DNA of 64,000 nucleotides from Asterias rubens (lineage: Eukaryota > Echinodermata > Asteroidea > Forcipulatida > Asteriidae). The notes below the pieces were generated by a model. The model had not been told where the DNA came from and did no database searches. It saw nothing but the letters and a program-made list of their open reading frames with translations. Position numbers and translations under genes: made by a program. The stretch is from contig NC_047068.1 in assembly GCF_902459465.1 (NCBI RefSeq), forward strand, positions 15,027,195-15,091,194. The letters are read 5' to 3'. Below, piece by piece: positions 32,601-43,942 of this stretch (the stretch's first letter is position 1; each line of letters starts with the position of its first letter).

Positions 32601-33629
32601 GTAGTAGTACGGTATTTGGATTTCTCAAGTGGCTTAGAGAACTAGCTGCCCCAATGTGTCAAACTACTTTCAACTTGAGAAGATGACAGATCTATGAACT
32701 ACAAAGTGCCATTAATTTGACGAGTTATATACCAAACGTCCCTTTAAGCCATAATTATGAGATGTATAAGTGATGGTTATGACTTTCTTTTCTCGCTCTC
32801 TGAATGTCCCTGGAATGCTTCTGCACATACATGTACAGTCACACAATTCATTGTGCTTTAAAATAACGGTTGGCACTATTTGGGATGAACACTGCAAGGA
32901 TTCTGAAATGAACTAATTCCTTTTTTAGCACCGTGTTGAATCCCTAATGCTTGAACTGTGACTGAGTCATCAGGTATCCAGCAAATCCCTCAAGTATTCA
33001 GCAATTCCCAGGTTTCAACCCTGGCACACTCCCAGAAGCAGCATTGACACCTATCCAGCATTCTGTACTTCCTCCTGAAACGACTGTATGCCATTTTGGG
33101 GGGAACAGAATATTGATTTTTAGCTCTTCGGGTGTCCTTGGAAAAATCCCACTGGGGGAATGGAATGGACTGGAATGAAATGCCATGGAAAAGATCAATT
33201 AAATCTGTGCCTGGCCTGGAGGGGATCAAGAAATTATTTCATTTCTGGAATGTCTCTAACTTTGAGATATTCCTTTGTAATTCTTTAGATATCTCGAATA
33301 ATTAAATTGCAACATTATAACATGAGGAGGTACCAATTATAAATTCTTCTACATTTCTTTGACTGTTTATCATAGAAGGCATGAAATGGGATGTATCTTT
33401 TTGAACGCACGGGGCTAATAAATCAAATCACATCAAATGAAACCATATAAATGACTATTACTTAGCAATACCTCCAAAGTGTAATGACAGGGGAAGGGGA
33501 GGGGGAAATACCTTTGTATTCTTGAATTGACCATTCTAGAGAGGGGGGAGTAAGGTGCCAGAGTTTTTTCAAAGAGAATGGGGGAAAAAAAGCATGCTCA
33601 GTGTCAGAGGCACTTAGCACTGTGACCCA
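32601..33629. other. no gene seen
   Basis: Ordinary sequence. The stretch 32990-33230 has overlapping short frames on the - strand without recognisable content. Confidence 0.45.
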
Positions 33630-33632
33630 CAT

Positions 33633-33975
33633 GTATAGGCCTGAAGATACCATGTGTAGAGAGGATGAAAAAGAAATGTCAGTTTTAGGTGTGGGAGGAA
33701 GAAGACCCTGCTCATAGACCCTCAGAGGTACCAACACTATGACACATAGGCCTGAAGATGCCATGAATGTTTAGAGAGGATGAAAAAGAAATGTCAGTTT
33801 TAGGTGTGGGATGCAGACCCACCTCATAGACCCTCAGAGGTACCGACACTATGACACATAGGCCTGAAGATGCCATGAATGTTTAGAGAGGATGATGAAG
33901 AAAAGTCAGTTTTAGATGTGGGAGGAAAACCCTCAAAGACCCTCAGAAGTACCTATAGCAATGTGACATATGCCT
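33633..33975. repeat. tandem array, unit about 112 bp, three copies
   Basis: TAGGCCTGAAGATGCCATGA, GTTTAGAGAGGATGA, AAATGTCAGTTTTAGGTGTG and AGACCCTCAGAGGTACC recur at 33636, 33747 and 33859. The last copy is shortened. Confidence 0.85.
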
Positions 33976-34004
33976 AAATATAACATGTCATTGTTAAATC
34001 AGCA

Positions 34005-34090
34005 GTTACCTTGGTAGGATTCGAACCCACCATGTTAGGATTGGAACATTGGGATTGCAAGTCCTGCAGTCTCACCACTGGACAAATTAT
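34005..34090 (-). repeat. tRNA-like SINE head
   Basis: TAGGATTCGAACCCACCATG is the complement of a B box (GGGTTCGAATCC) and is preceded on the - strand by an A-box-like TTTGTCCAGTGGTGAGAC. No long body is recognised. Confidence 0.5.
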
Positions 34091-35974
34091 GCCTCTTGAA
34101 TTCCGAGTGTGCGTGCCTCAGTGTCCTATACTGTACATTGAAATCAAATCCAAGTGCTACAAACAGCACTTAACAGTACAACAGGTTGGTTATACGACAA
34201 AGCCAAAGCGCACCTTGGCATTTTCAGCTATGACTCAGAACCCACTTGGTTAACAGCTGTTGTAAAAACAAGATGGGGAGAAAAATAAGAAAGAGAACAC
34301 AATTCTAAATTGACCCTGATATACTGCGAAGGAAGTGTGTCTTCCTTTAGACCGAGGTCGCCAATCCAAAGACAGACTTGTTGGTAATGGTTTATACAAT
34401 GTAGATGGATTGCACATGATGTCATTGACCACCATCTTTGATGAAATATGGGCGTGTACAAGGCTATCATCTATATCTAGGCAGTGGCAGGGGCCATCAA
34501 AGCAGAAAAATAATGCTCAGCAAGTTTCTCCCGACGAAGCAAAAATTGAGAGGGACACCAGTCACAACAATGACTGTAAACTTCATATAATTTTGTCTGG
34601 TAACTTATTTCTGTTAAGCAATATTTTTCTGTAACTATCATTTTTGTGTGCTTACAGGCTTTATAAAATTGAGCCCTGCTTAGAAACCCTCCCCTTTTAC
34701 CTACACGTACCACATGTACAAAATTTAACTCAAAAACTTGAGTCCATCTTTTAAGAACATTGGCTCCATGCTCATACTAAACAGTGTTATTGAGTAGAAT
34801 AAATTTGTGATAATCAATGTCAACAGTATGGTCTGACATCTATCTTGTCATTAACCAAAACACTGCCTAGGCCTAGATAATCAGACAATGTGCTCTTAGC
34901 AGTCTGTGTTATACCACTAATTCTTGAGCTTTTATGTATTAATGCAGCACCACATAAAATGAGGTCATGAATGAGTTATTGGACTCATGGGGCAATAAAT
35001 CAGTTGTTGGACCATGAGAGACTATCGAGGCCTTTGATTAAACACAACAGCAGTCCATTGCGAGTTTACATTAACCAGTGATGCAGATCACGACACCCGC
35101 TAGAGAGAAACATACAGATATTATCATTCAGGCTAGTTTTGGGGTCAATAATTAACAGTGTGTCTCTGTCCACAAATCTTGGTTGCCATGACTAACTTCT
35201 AAGACAAACCTTAAACAACTTAGTCCTTATTTACCACTGGAAATGGGTGCAGCATACCCATGCTCCAAGAAGGGGTAGGCGATAAAACCCCAGCGTATCC
35301 TTGAGACGCGCAGCCAAGAATCCCGAGGATTAGGTACCTAAGCGGGGATAGTGTGAAAGTGAGCCGGGGTAACCGTGGGGTACAAAGCTCCTATGGACCT
35401 TAATCACGGTGTGGCCTTCTTGATTTTACTCCATTCCAACTCATTATCACCAGACTGAGGCTGGACAAAATAGTAGTCTGGTGCCATGTTTGCGCAATGG
35501 ATGTTAAAATGGAATCAGGGAACATGAACAAGATGGTGACAGCGTAAAAAAGGACTAAAGAGGGCCTTCCCATTGGGATAAGAGATTCAGCGTGAAAAGG
35601 TCTTGCGCACTAAGACTTGTGTTTGAAACTCATGGGGTTAAGACAAATTTTCAGTCAAACTACACTACTTAGTAGCTGAAGAAACAACTGTGCAGCACCT
35701 TTATACCTTAGAGAGAGAGGGGTGAGGAAAGGAAGACACATTTCAAGAATATATCAAATTCAAAGCATTAAATGATTCAGAGATTTGTACAATTTTATTA
35801 AGGCATTTTCAGGAATTCTTTAGAGAAAATGTCAGTGACATTTTGATAAGTTCATAGTAAATACAGATATTAATACCATTTACCATTATAAATCTACTGA
35901 TCTTTTGGAAGTGCTCAGTTAAACAACAATGTTTGATTACGGTAAATTTTCCTTTAAAAAAACTTTATTAGAGA
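34091..35974. other. no gene seen
   Basis: Short frames near 34.2-34.7 kb overlap on both strands and look random. A weak hairpin CCAGACT...AGTCTGG lies near 35450-35485. Confidence 0.45.
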
Positions 35975-36050
35975 AAATGTCTAGTGGTAAGACACATAAT
36001 CTGGAATGACAAAGGTCATGGGTTCATATAGTATCCCACCAAAGCATGGA
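35975..36050 (+). repeat. tRNA-like SINE head
   Basis: TCTAGTGGTAAGAC (A-box-like) and GGTCATGGGTTCATATAG (B-box-like) are about 40 bases apart. A similar GCAAAGGTCATGGGTTCAAA occurs near 54240. Confidence 0.4.
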
Positions 36051-36220
36051 GGTAGAAGCCCGATTGTTTTCACATGACTTGGGAGTGTACATGTGCAGTG
36101 CTCAATACACATTGTTATACCTCTGTGCAAATTGTGAAGTTTGATTTGTCAAGAACCAATCATGTGACGCGCAACAAAAACGCATGTTACATGGCTCGCG
36201 ACGCGCCGGGTAACATGAAA

Positions 36221-36245
36221 AGTGATGTACACCGGGTGTACATCA
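36221..36245. repeat. perfect 25-base palindrome
   Basis: GTGATGTACACC, one central G, GGTGTACATCAC: 12-base perfect arms within a CpG-rich patch containing ATCATGTGACGCG and CTCGCGACGCGCC. Confidence 0.85.
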
Positions 36246-36411
36246 CCTTGATCGTTCCCAGTGTTGGTCGATTTCGCGCTGTGTACGAAACAACCTCGTT
36301 CGTGTGCTTATTAAACAATGAATAGTCCGCCGTAATAATGTTTGAAGATGACAACAGAACTTCGAGAAGAGGAATAACAATTAGACAAAGGTATAACAAA
36401 ACAATTGTTGC

Positions 36412-36548
36412 ACATTGTGACTGGGGTCCATGGGTTTTGTACACCCTCGAGGGTAAATGGCACCCTCGGCTTCGCCTCGGGTTCCATTTTCCCCCTCGGG
36501 TGTACAAAACGCCATGGACCCCGTCACAGCGTGCATCAACTGTATACT
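36412..36548. repeat. long hairpin with CCATGG...TTTTGTACACCC arms
   Basis: GGTCCATGGGTTTTGTACAC (left) pairs with GTGTACAAAACGCCATGGAC (right), then CCTCGAGGG/CCCTCGGG and a small loop near GGCTTCGCC. Arms are about 55-60 bases. It is non-coding and palindromic. Confidence 0.8.
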
Positions 36549-37006
36549 GTTGTACAATGTACATGTATTTTATGGGTCAAACACAAATAACTTTTCCACA
36601 AAAAGGGTATGTTTTCTTCTGCAATGGTTACAATATGGCCTCTTCTCAAACTAAGACTAATTTAGATCCATCATTACAAAAAAAAATGTGTAAGTCTTGG
36701 GTGCATCTGAACATTTGGACCTGTTAAAGCGCAAGTGTAATTGGGACCAAAGTCCAATCCAAAGAGAGACTTGCACAGTCTAATTTATTTCCATGATTGG
36801 TGTCACCATGGAGGAAGAAAATTGTCTCCACAGTGTCACACTGTTTATAAGAAGAGTGATTTGTATACAATTAGGACAGGCATGTGTAACTGATATGGGC
36901 ATTTGTGTATGTTGCCTGTTCTTTCCAAAAACATGAAACACTCAGCTTTTGCCAAAACATGGAAATCATGCCAAATTTGCCACAGTACTTGGACACAATG
37001 AGATGT

Positions 37007-37063
37007 ACTTCTCGTTGAAAGTCTACTTCTCGTTGAAAGTCTACTTCTCGTTGAAAGTCTGAT
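37007..37063. repeat. 18-bp minisatellite, three copies
   Basis: CTTCTCGTTGAAAGTCTA is repeated three times without a gap and with almost no change. Confidence 0.9.
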
Positions 37064-37266
37064 TAAATAATTAATGTCATGATCACTTATATACATTTAT
37101 AAAACACAACACATGCACTTTCAACTCTGTACATACTGTATTGATTAAGTATGTGTAAGTTTATGACCTATTATCAGACATTGTACAACAATACATATAA
37201 AGTCTAAAACATACCAGAGAACACCAAGCTGGAAGGCCCCCTGCCCCCCCCCCCAATATACAGCGC

Positions 37267-37352
37267 AATTAATACCATGTGACACGCTGTGTACATGGTA
37301 GAATTATATCATGTGACATGATGTGTGGTAAACCGATATCAGGTGACGCGCA
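37267..37352. repeat. degenerate tandem of ATCATGTGAC words
   Basis: ACCATGTGACACGCTGTGTA, ATCATGTGACATGATGTGTG and ATCAGGTGACGCGC are three E-box-like units about 40 bases apart. A C-tract lies just upstream. Confidence 0.5.
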
Positions 37353-39351
37353 TTGAGCACTTTCTTGGTCCAAGCTTGTCATAAAAATGGCCGCAAGAAC
37401 CCAAAAATGGTCTCACAACTTAAGCCATAGGTCTATGGTTTACATGTATAACTCACTGAGTGTTCTCCGGTTTCCATCCTTTCTGTGGTCTAAATACATT
37501 AATGAAGTTACTTTGATATAATCACATGTACTTTAAGGCATAAACAGTGCTGCAAGAGTATGCTTCATTGAGTTTTAAAGTTTGGAAGAGCTGTCTCAAA
37601 TAAAAAAGGTTTAAATAAACCTTGAGTTGTGGAAACTACATGTAATAACTAGTTTGATACAAACATATTTCAACACTCTCCTCATGGTGCGTGACTTAAA
37701 AGCAAATTAGCACAATCTGAGAGGAGTTCATTTGGCGCTTACAATGCCCCGTGAAGAGCATATTCTATGGGCTGAAGACTTTCAAGATAAGCAGTACCAT
37801 GGAATAGGGTCTGATGCCAAAATGCCCGATTTGCTGTGTACGATTCACTCTTTGCTTAGGAAATAAGTGTTTAATTCTGCACAGCAAAAGCAGAGTAACT
37901 TTTATGTTTGGAAGTTCAACTGCCCTTAAATACAGCCATCAATAATACATCGCATGCAGTGTACAGCCCAGTTACATCCACACCGTTTAAACTGCTTTCT
38001 GATTTCCTTAAATTTACATATCACTATCACATGATCAGCTTCCCACCAATCCAAACAGGAGAAGGTCTGTTTCTTATCCAATTGGCATAAATGCAAATAC
38101 ACACACTCTTTGTAAAACAAGAAAAACCTATACAAACACACCCTTAAATATGAAAACATTGGAATGAATTCAGAGATTGCGATGAGGAAAAAAGACAAAT
38201 TAATTTGTTGTGGACCTTCCAGTATTGATTAATTAAGTGCAGTATCGTTCAGTGAGTTGTTAATTACAATGAGCACTATGTATATTGATCTGATATCCAT
38301 GTCTACTCCCCATACATGTATAGCCAGTCCTAATAATGACCTACTGTGATGCTATTAATATAATACAGTGTAGCATATATACATGGATAGTTCACCTACA
38401 GGAACATGTACACATTGTGGCTAATCTGTAATTAATGCACTTCTTCAATCCGTCATTGAAAACCCCTTTAAATAAAGACACTACTTTCCCTCGATTATTA
38501 GCGTACAAGAATTTTAACATTCTGTATAATACATGTACCTGTAGTTTACAGTACATTTATTTTTACACCCATAGTGTACAACCTCCTGAAATCTTTTAGG
38601 ATGCTCGATGGAAGCAAATACTAAAAACAAATTTCCATTGTTCCTGTTGTTCGGGTATTTGCACCCCTCCCCCCCCCCCCCCCCCAGACAAAAAGTTTAA
38701 ATAATAAATAAATTAAAAACACAAAACTTAAGTGGATTTTACCAGGTAAGTCTTCAGCCAACTAGCGTCACCAAAATTTCCTTCACATTCATTTCACATG
38801 AAGTACATGTACATGTATGGACCAGGCTTACAAGACTACATGTAGACGTTGACAGTATAATTCAAAATGTGAGTAGGCCTAAAGCACAATATGCTTGTCT
38901 TTAAAATTATTTACCAAACACTTTTACTTAATCTTACTTTTATGATGGAAACTTAAATAAAATATTCCTTTAAAATACAATGAATGATATATTAACTTCA
39001 CCTTCTGTTAAAAACATAAAAAATAGATATAGTTTACTTCAAAGATGATACATATAATATGATACACTTAGGTAGTATTTCAAAATAGAAAGATGGTTTT
39101 TCAATTATGGTAACTTGGAAGGGAATCAATATTTAATATAGGAGGATCAATTTCAAGGAACACACACAATTATTTCTTTACATTTCACTAGTATCAGTGT
39201 TCACTTTTTAGGAAGAATCCGCGTACACAGACAAAAATTGAGGTCATTTTTTACATTATTTGTGACTTAGTGAAGTGCACTTTATAGGAGAGTGGATAGT
39301 ATAGTGATCTGGGTCCCTGCGCCACTACACCTTAAGAAATTTGTTTTGCTT
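37353..39351. other. no gene seen
   Basis: AT-rich, with a C-tract of about 20 bases (near 38668-38687) and several ACATGTAC words. No exon or recognisable element. Confidence 0.45.
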
Positions 39352-39735
39352 AAAGGCAGGGTATACTTTTGGTAATTACTCTACAAGTTAATGCCCATAA
39401 AAACTTTATTGAGCACTGAAGAGCTGTTTATAGTATAAGAAATTGTGAGAAATAGCTCCCTTTGAAGTACAGTGTAGTTTAAAAATACACTGTTTTAGAG
39501 GAAAAGGTAATTTTCACCCCCAAAAATTGAATCTGAGAGAGGTTTCTGGCATGAAGCTTATCTGAAAGCACACAATTCTGTGCCACAAGGGTGGTGTTTC
39601 TTTAATTTTTTTCTAATAGTTTCGATGACCAATTGTGCTTAATTTTTCAAAGATTTTTATATTTTATGCATATGTTGGGAAACACCAAGTGAGGATACTT
39701 GTCTTTGTCAATACCACAAGTACATCCTGCCTAAA
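39352..39735. mobile_element. diverged MITE linking the GGTAATTACTC and TTTGAGAAAC families
   Basis: It begins CAGGGTATACTTTTGGTAAT and ends CTTTGTCAATACCACAAGTA. The interior GTGAGAAATAGCTCCC, CTGAAAGCACACAATTC and GATGACCAATTG match the CACTATTGGTA family, while the start resembles the other family. It may be an intermediate. Confidence 0.6.
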
Positions 39736-41040
39736 GCCTAAGCGTATTTCACATGGTTTGCAAGAATATTAGCTTGAATGTTTACTATGGATTTACATTG
39801 TCGCCAATCATTACCTTACATTAAGCACTGGAAGGTTAGCATAAAATAAGCACAAAATAAGCTGATAAGCAGCTCTATGAAATTGGGCCCTAGAAGATAA
39901 AATGACTGCATGGTTGCACACTTGATCAGAATCTGCATACATAATAACACTAATGCACTGTTTTGAACATTACATTTTATGATAGCTTGTAATATTTGTG
40001 TTGGTACGTTTCCACAGTCCCTTTCAAATGGTCTACATAGACCCAATAGAACAAATTCAAGATCATCTGGAAGACATAATGGAGAGTGGGTCCATGGAGG
40101 AAGAGGTGGGTCATAGTCCATTGGACCAATTTATATGGGAATTGCTAGAGATGGTGGTTATTGATTTAATGGTAATTTGTACTCAGATATAACATAATAA
40201 ACCACACTGACTGGGTAAATATGAAATTATTCGGAGTTGAACAAAGAAAATTGACTCGAGCAGGATTTAAACTAACGATCTCTGGATTAACATACCCGCG
40301 CTCTATAACCGGTGTTGGCAGTCTTCCTATTTTCTCTTCAATCTGCAATCTTCAATGGTGTGATCTTTATTCAGCTATATATAGCTATACTAGGATGGTG
40401 CAGAAGTGACGTCACAGGCAAAGTTTGTAAGAAGTTAAATGTGAAGTTAAGGTGGCCACAAGACAAAAAGACTGACAACAATAGATGATAAACTTTAGGG
40501 TGCTTAAAAAACTGAAGGATGAATTAGAGGAGATGTGAGCCCAGGGGTATCCTCATTCCTCTGATAGCTGGCAGGGCAGTTTCCTTGAATGCTGCTATTG
40601 AAGGAGACATCACAGCGGCTGCTGGGAGCTGGTTCTATAGTCGGATGGATTAAGGGTAAAAGGACTATTTGTATGTGTTGCGGGACAGGTGAAAAATGTG
40701 TGGTTTTGTGTTCTCAGATTGATGTGTTTAATTCCCTTTGATTTTAACAAAGAGGTAGACTTCTATGGTTTTGTTCTATTTTATTTATTACTTCTTTGTC
40801 TTTCATGCCATTAGATTTCATTTTACAGTTGCACTAGTCTCATTTTTGCATATTCCTTTGTTGTTTCATGTTTATTCATTAGCTTAGTCATAGCCCAGGA
40901 ATGCTGTACACTGGTTCCTGTGGACCTTTTTCACAATAATTCAGTTGTTATGTTTTTTTGTTGCATTTTTCTATATGGAAATTGATGAATCGTTGAATGT
41001 ACAAGCTGTGGAGAAGTTATTTTATATCTGGATATTTTCC
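39736..41040. other. no gene seen; contains MITE and SINE scraps
   Basis: GCAGCTCTATGAAATTGGGC near 39870-39890 is an end of the GGGCCCAATTTCAT family. GAGCAGGATTTAAACTAACG near 40258 is a decayed tRNA-like B-box region on the - strand. The frame 39998-40192 has no recognisable domain. Confidence 0.45.
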
Positions 41041-41066
41041 TTGAAGTTCAAGTTTTCTCTCTCCAA

Positions 41067-41960
41067 TTGATGCGATTACTGAGAAGAGTAGAAATAGCTT
41101 CGCCGGACAGCCCCCTACTGGAGAAGAAGAACTCAATCCTCTCAGAGAAGTTCTCAACAAGCCTTGCTGACCCAACTCTTCGAAGGGAGGTTCGCAGGTT
41201 CTTGCAGAAGAACCCGAGTATTGAGTTCGCAGACATGAGGAATGAAGTGTTATCATGGGAGAGTCCCCCACCACCCCCAGTAGCAGAGGCGAGGACGATT
41301 AGGGTCAAACCCGTCGAGAAAGATGATGCCTAGAAGCAGCTGGACATGCATACCGTACAGCTGAAGGCGACACAAGAAGCACTAGAGAAGCTGTGCGAGC
41401 AAGTCTCTCTACTGACCCAGAGACCTGCAATGTCGGAGAGGACTGGCCGAGTATGCTATGCGTGCGGCAAAGTTGGCCACCTGGCCAGAATGTGCCGCAG
41501 TGGAGGTCAGCTCAGGTTTTCGACAGACGCCAGCCCCACCACCATTGATGTCATCATCCACCCCATCAGCAGTAAGCCCCCAGAAAGCCCCAAACGCCAA
41601 CCCTCCTCTATAATGAGCCAAGCACTGGAGGGACGAGCAGCTGGTTAAACAGGTTGAAGTAAAGACGAAGGCTTCGGTAGAGCAGTCCTGAAGTTACAAT
41701 TTCCATTGTGGGTCACCAGGTACGATTCATCCTCGACACTGGCAGTGAACTGACTGTCCTACCAGAGACTATCTTCAGAGAGCTTTCATCTGGACGACTG
41801 ACACTACAAGATGTCACAAAGTGGCTGAAAGTATTGACAGCGAATGGTGAAGAACTTCCTTACAGCGGCTACATGGAGCTCGATTAAGTTTCTAGGGGTG
41901 CAGCTTGGCCGTGTAGGAGTGTTAGTGTCAAAGTCGTCTGGAACAAACAGCACCCAACTG
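41067..41960 (+). pseudogene. decayed Ty3/gypsy-type LTR retrotransposon, gag zinc knuckle and protease
   Basis: Three pieces of one element are visible. From 41067 a gag C-terminal region resembles the helical part that precedes the knuckle (LRREVRRFLQKNP, EVLSW). An in-frame TAG at 41331-41333 interrupts it. The same frame resumes with a coiled stretch and a CCHC zinc knuckle (CYACGKVGHLARMC, near 41455-41500), then a stop near 41648. A second frame, shifted by -1, encodes a retropepsin-like segment with the catalytic DTGSE (near 41735) and an LxANGEELPYSGYxEL block, ending at TAA near 41885. A further shifted frame continues with GSNVLREV-like residues. No reverse transcriptase, integrase or LTR is seen. 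It is a dead relic of a retrotransposon, with stops and frame breaks described here only as they stand. Confidence 0.8.
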
Positions 41961-42857
41961 ACAGGCCTACTACAAATGTAGGCTCTAATGTGTTGCGAGA
42001 GGTGAGGGCAGCACCAAAGGAAAGATTTGGCAGGGGATATCTCACTTCTGGTCTCCTCGAGGAGGCTACCCTAGGGTTAATGCTCTGCTTGCATAAGAGA
42101 TAGAGGAGAGGACAAGTACACCATTCTGCAAGGAGTTGTTTTTAAAGAGAAATAAGTTTTGTAAAGCGCTGGCTGCGCACGGTTTCCACTGTTGGAAGAA
42201 TGGAATAAAGCACATTATCTTCATCACAATGTTGTTTCCATACTTGATTATTGAGCCTGTTACATATGGATCTATTGATGTGCCTGCCTGGTATGGTCAT
42301 GTCTTCCGAGAAATGGTGCTGGTTGGATGATGGATGAGAACTGTATGTTTGCAAGTCCATGATGAATTTTATATAACTTGGTTAGTTGTGAGACCAAATC
42401 CCGCTCTGGTTATTTGTCTCTGTTTAACCCCAACTCAATGAAAATGTGTTCAGTCAAAGAACCAACCCAGAGTACATGTATATCGACATTTGCCTACTAT
42501 TTGGCTTCATTTGCATGTGTACATGTAGGTTTCAACACATGCAATATGGAACTTGGAATTTGGAAAGGTTTTTGTTGACTACCCAACATATTTACAACCT
42601 AACGGTTCAAAACAATGCAATGTTTTATTAACACTCAGCGCGTTCATATTAAGACTTCAAAACTAAGAACCCCTGCTCACAAAACAAGTCTCAAAAAGTG
42701 TGATGCCACGTGTCCATACAAGGGGAAAACAAAAGTGGAAGATTCCCCAGCGTTAATTGGTCCAAAAAAAACACCATAAAACGAATCTAATTAATTTCAC
42801 TTCTTATTTTTTCAGATGTGAATCAATCTAGCTGTATGATTGGTACTAGTACAACTT
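41961..42857. other. no gene seen
   Basis: Sequence downstream of the retrotransposon relic. Neither an LTR nor a coding exon could be identified. Confidence 0.45.
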
Positions 42858-43095
42858 TAAGCTTCCTTCCTTCTCTTCTCTCCATTGGGGTCTTGGCTAG
42901 TACAGTCATTAAGTTTGCTTTTCTGAGAGTTATTGGCTTCACAACCAGAAGAAATGCAATGAAATAGGGTTTTCCTCCAACATCTTAAAATGAAACTTCC
43001 TTCTTTGTCTTCTCTCAACTAGGTTCTTGGCTAGTACAGTGATTAAGTTTCCTTTACTGAGAGTCCTTTGCTTCACAACCAGAATAAATTATATA
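42858..43095. repeat. tandem duplication, unit about 132 bp
   Basis: GTCTTGGCTAGTACAGTCAT and GTTCTTGGCTAGTACAGTGA, each followed by TAAGTTT..CTTT.CTGAGAGT and GCTTCACAACCAGAA, show two adjacent copies. They lie in the likely 3' UTR or downstream flank of the claudin-like gene. Confidence 0.8.
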
Positions 43096-43649
43096 AAATG
43101 AAATGGCCTATTATAATTTCTACAATATGAAAAATTGGGTATGAGTAAATTAAATAGCGTTTTGTTTTGATAAATGAGCTACTGTACACAATTTTTTTTA
43201 AATGCTTGTACCACTCATTTTGGGAGGTCCTGATATCATTAGAACATAGATATTGACTTTCTTTTTTGTACATTGCAACAACTGCAAGAGGATTCTGTGA
43301 TTAATAAAACAGAACAGAAAGTGCCCTAACACATTTCCGTAAACATGCATCTCAGATTACGTGCATTTACTGCGTTGGAAGTCCTTTCTTTTTAAAATTT
43401 CAGTTTAGTGAGACAGATTTAAAGTAGATACTACTTTGGAAAGACTGAAGACAAAGGGATACAAAATTCTTTACAGTTACACTGTACATGAGTCTTCTGG
43501 AATATAAAATGATAGGTAGCTTTGAAGAAAATAAAAAAAATAAAAATAACAATAATAATAATACTGCCGTACCGGGCAGAAGTAAGGCTCAATTAAAAAT
43601 AGTACAAAGAAATGAAAGCACTGAGCACCTGTTTCTCTCTCTGTGTCTC

Positions 43650-43942
43650 TCATAGTTTTCCCATGAGCTTCCTTCGAGAGCTGACAGTCTCTTCCTTCTT
43701 CCCGCCCGGTTTCTCCACCTCCGCTTTAACCCACACCTCCTCAAGGTGCCACGCCCTCGCTATAAGGAGATACAAAGTCCCGCTGAGTACCGTCAAGACG
43801 AACGACCCCCAGGCGATGAAGAAAGACCACGAGTAGTTTAAGACGTACCCAGTTGGGAGAGGGGGAAAGGCTGCAGGGACTTGGTGTGTCCCATAAGTGA
43901 AACTGATCATGAAGAACAAGGAGCTCATCAGGCTGAAGACAG
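43650..43942 (-). CDS. claudin-like exon 4 with stop
   Basis: It follows TTTTTCCACCAG. It encodes the rest of span 3 (FSLMSSLFFMISFTYG), a short loop, span 4 (WSFFIAWGSFVLTVLSGTLY) and the charged tail, with TGA complementary to 43650-43652. Confidence 0.88.

Noticed and set aside
36338-36727. 129-codon frame and its 125-codon opposite-strand partner
   Set aside because: Both run through a long hairpin, which explains the mirrored frames.
39998-40192. 64-codon acidic frame (IEQIQDHLEDIMES) as an exon
   Set aside because: It looks superficially protein-like, but there is no acceptor or donor at sensible places and no family I recognise.
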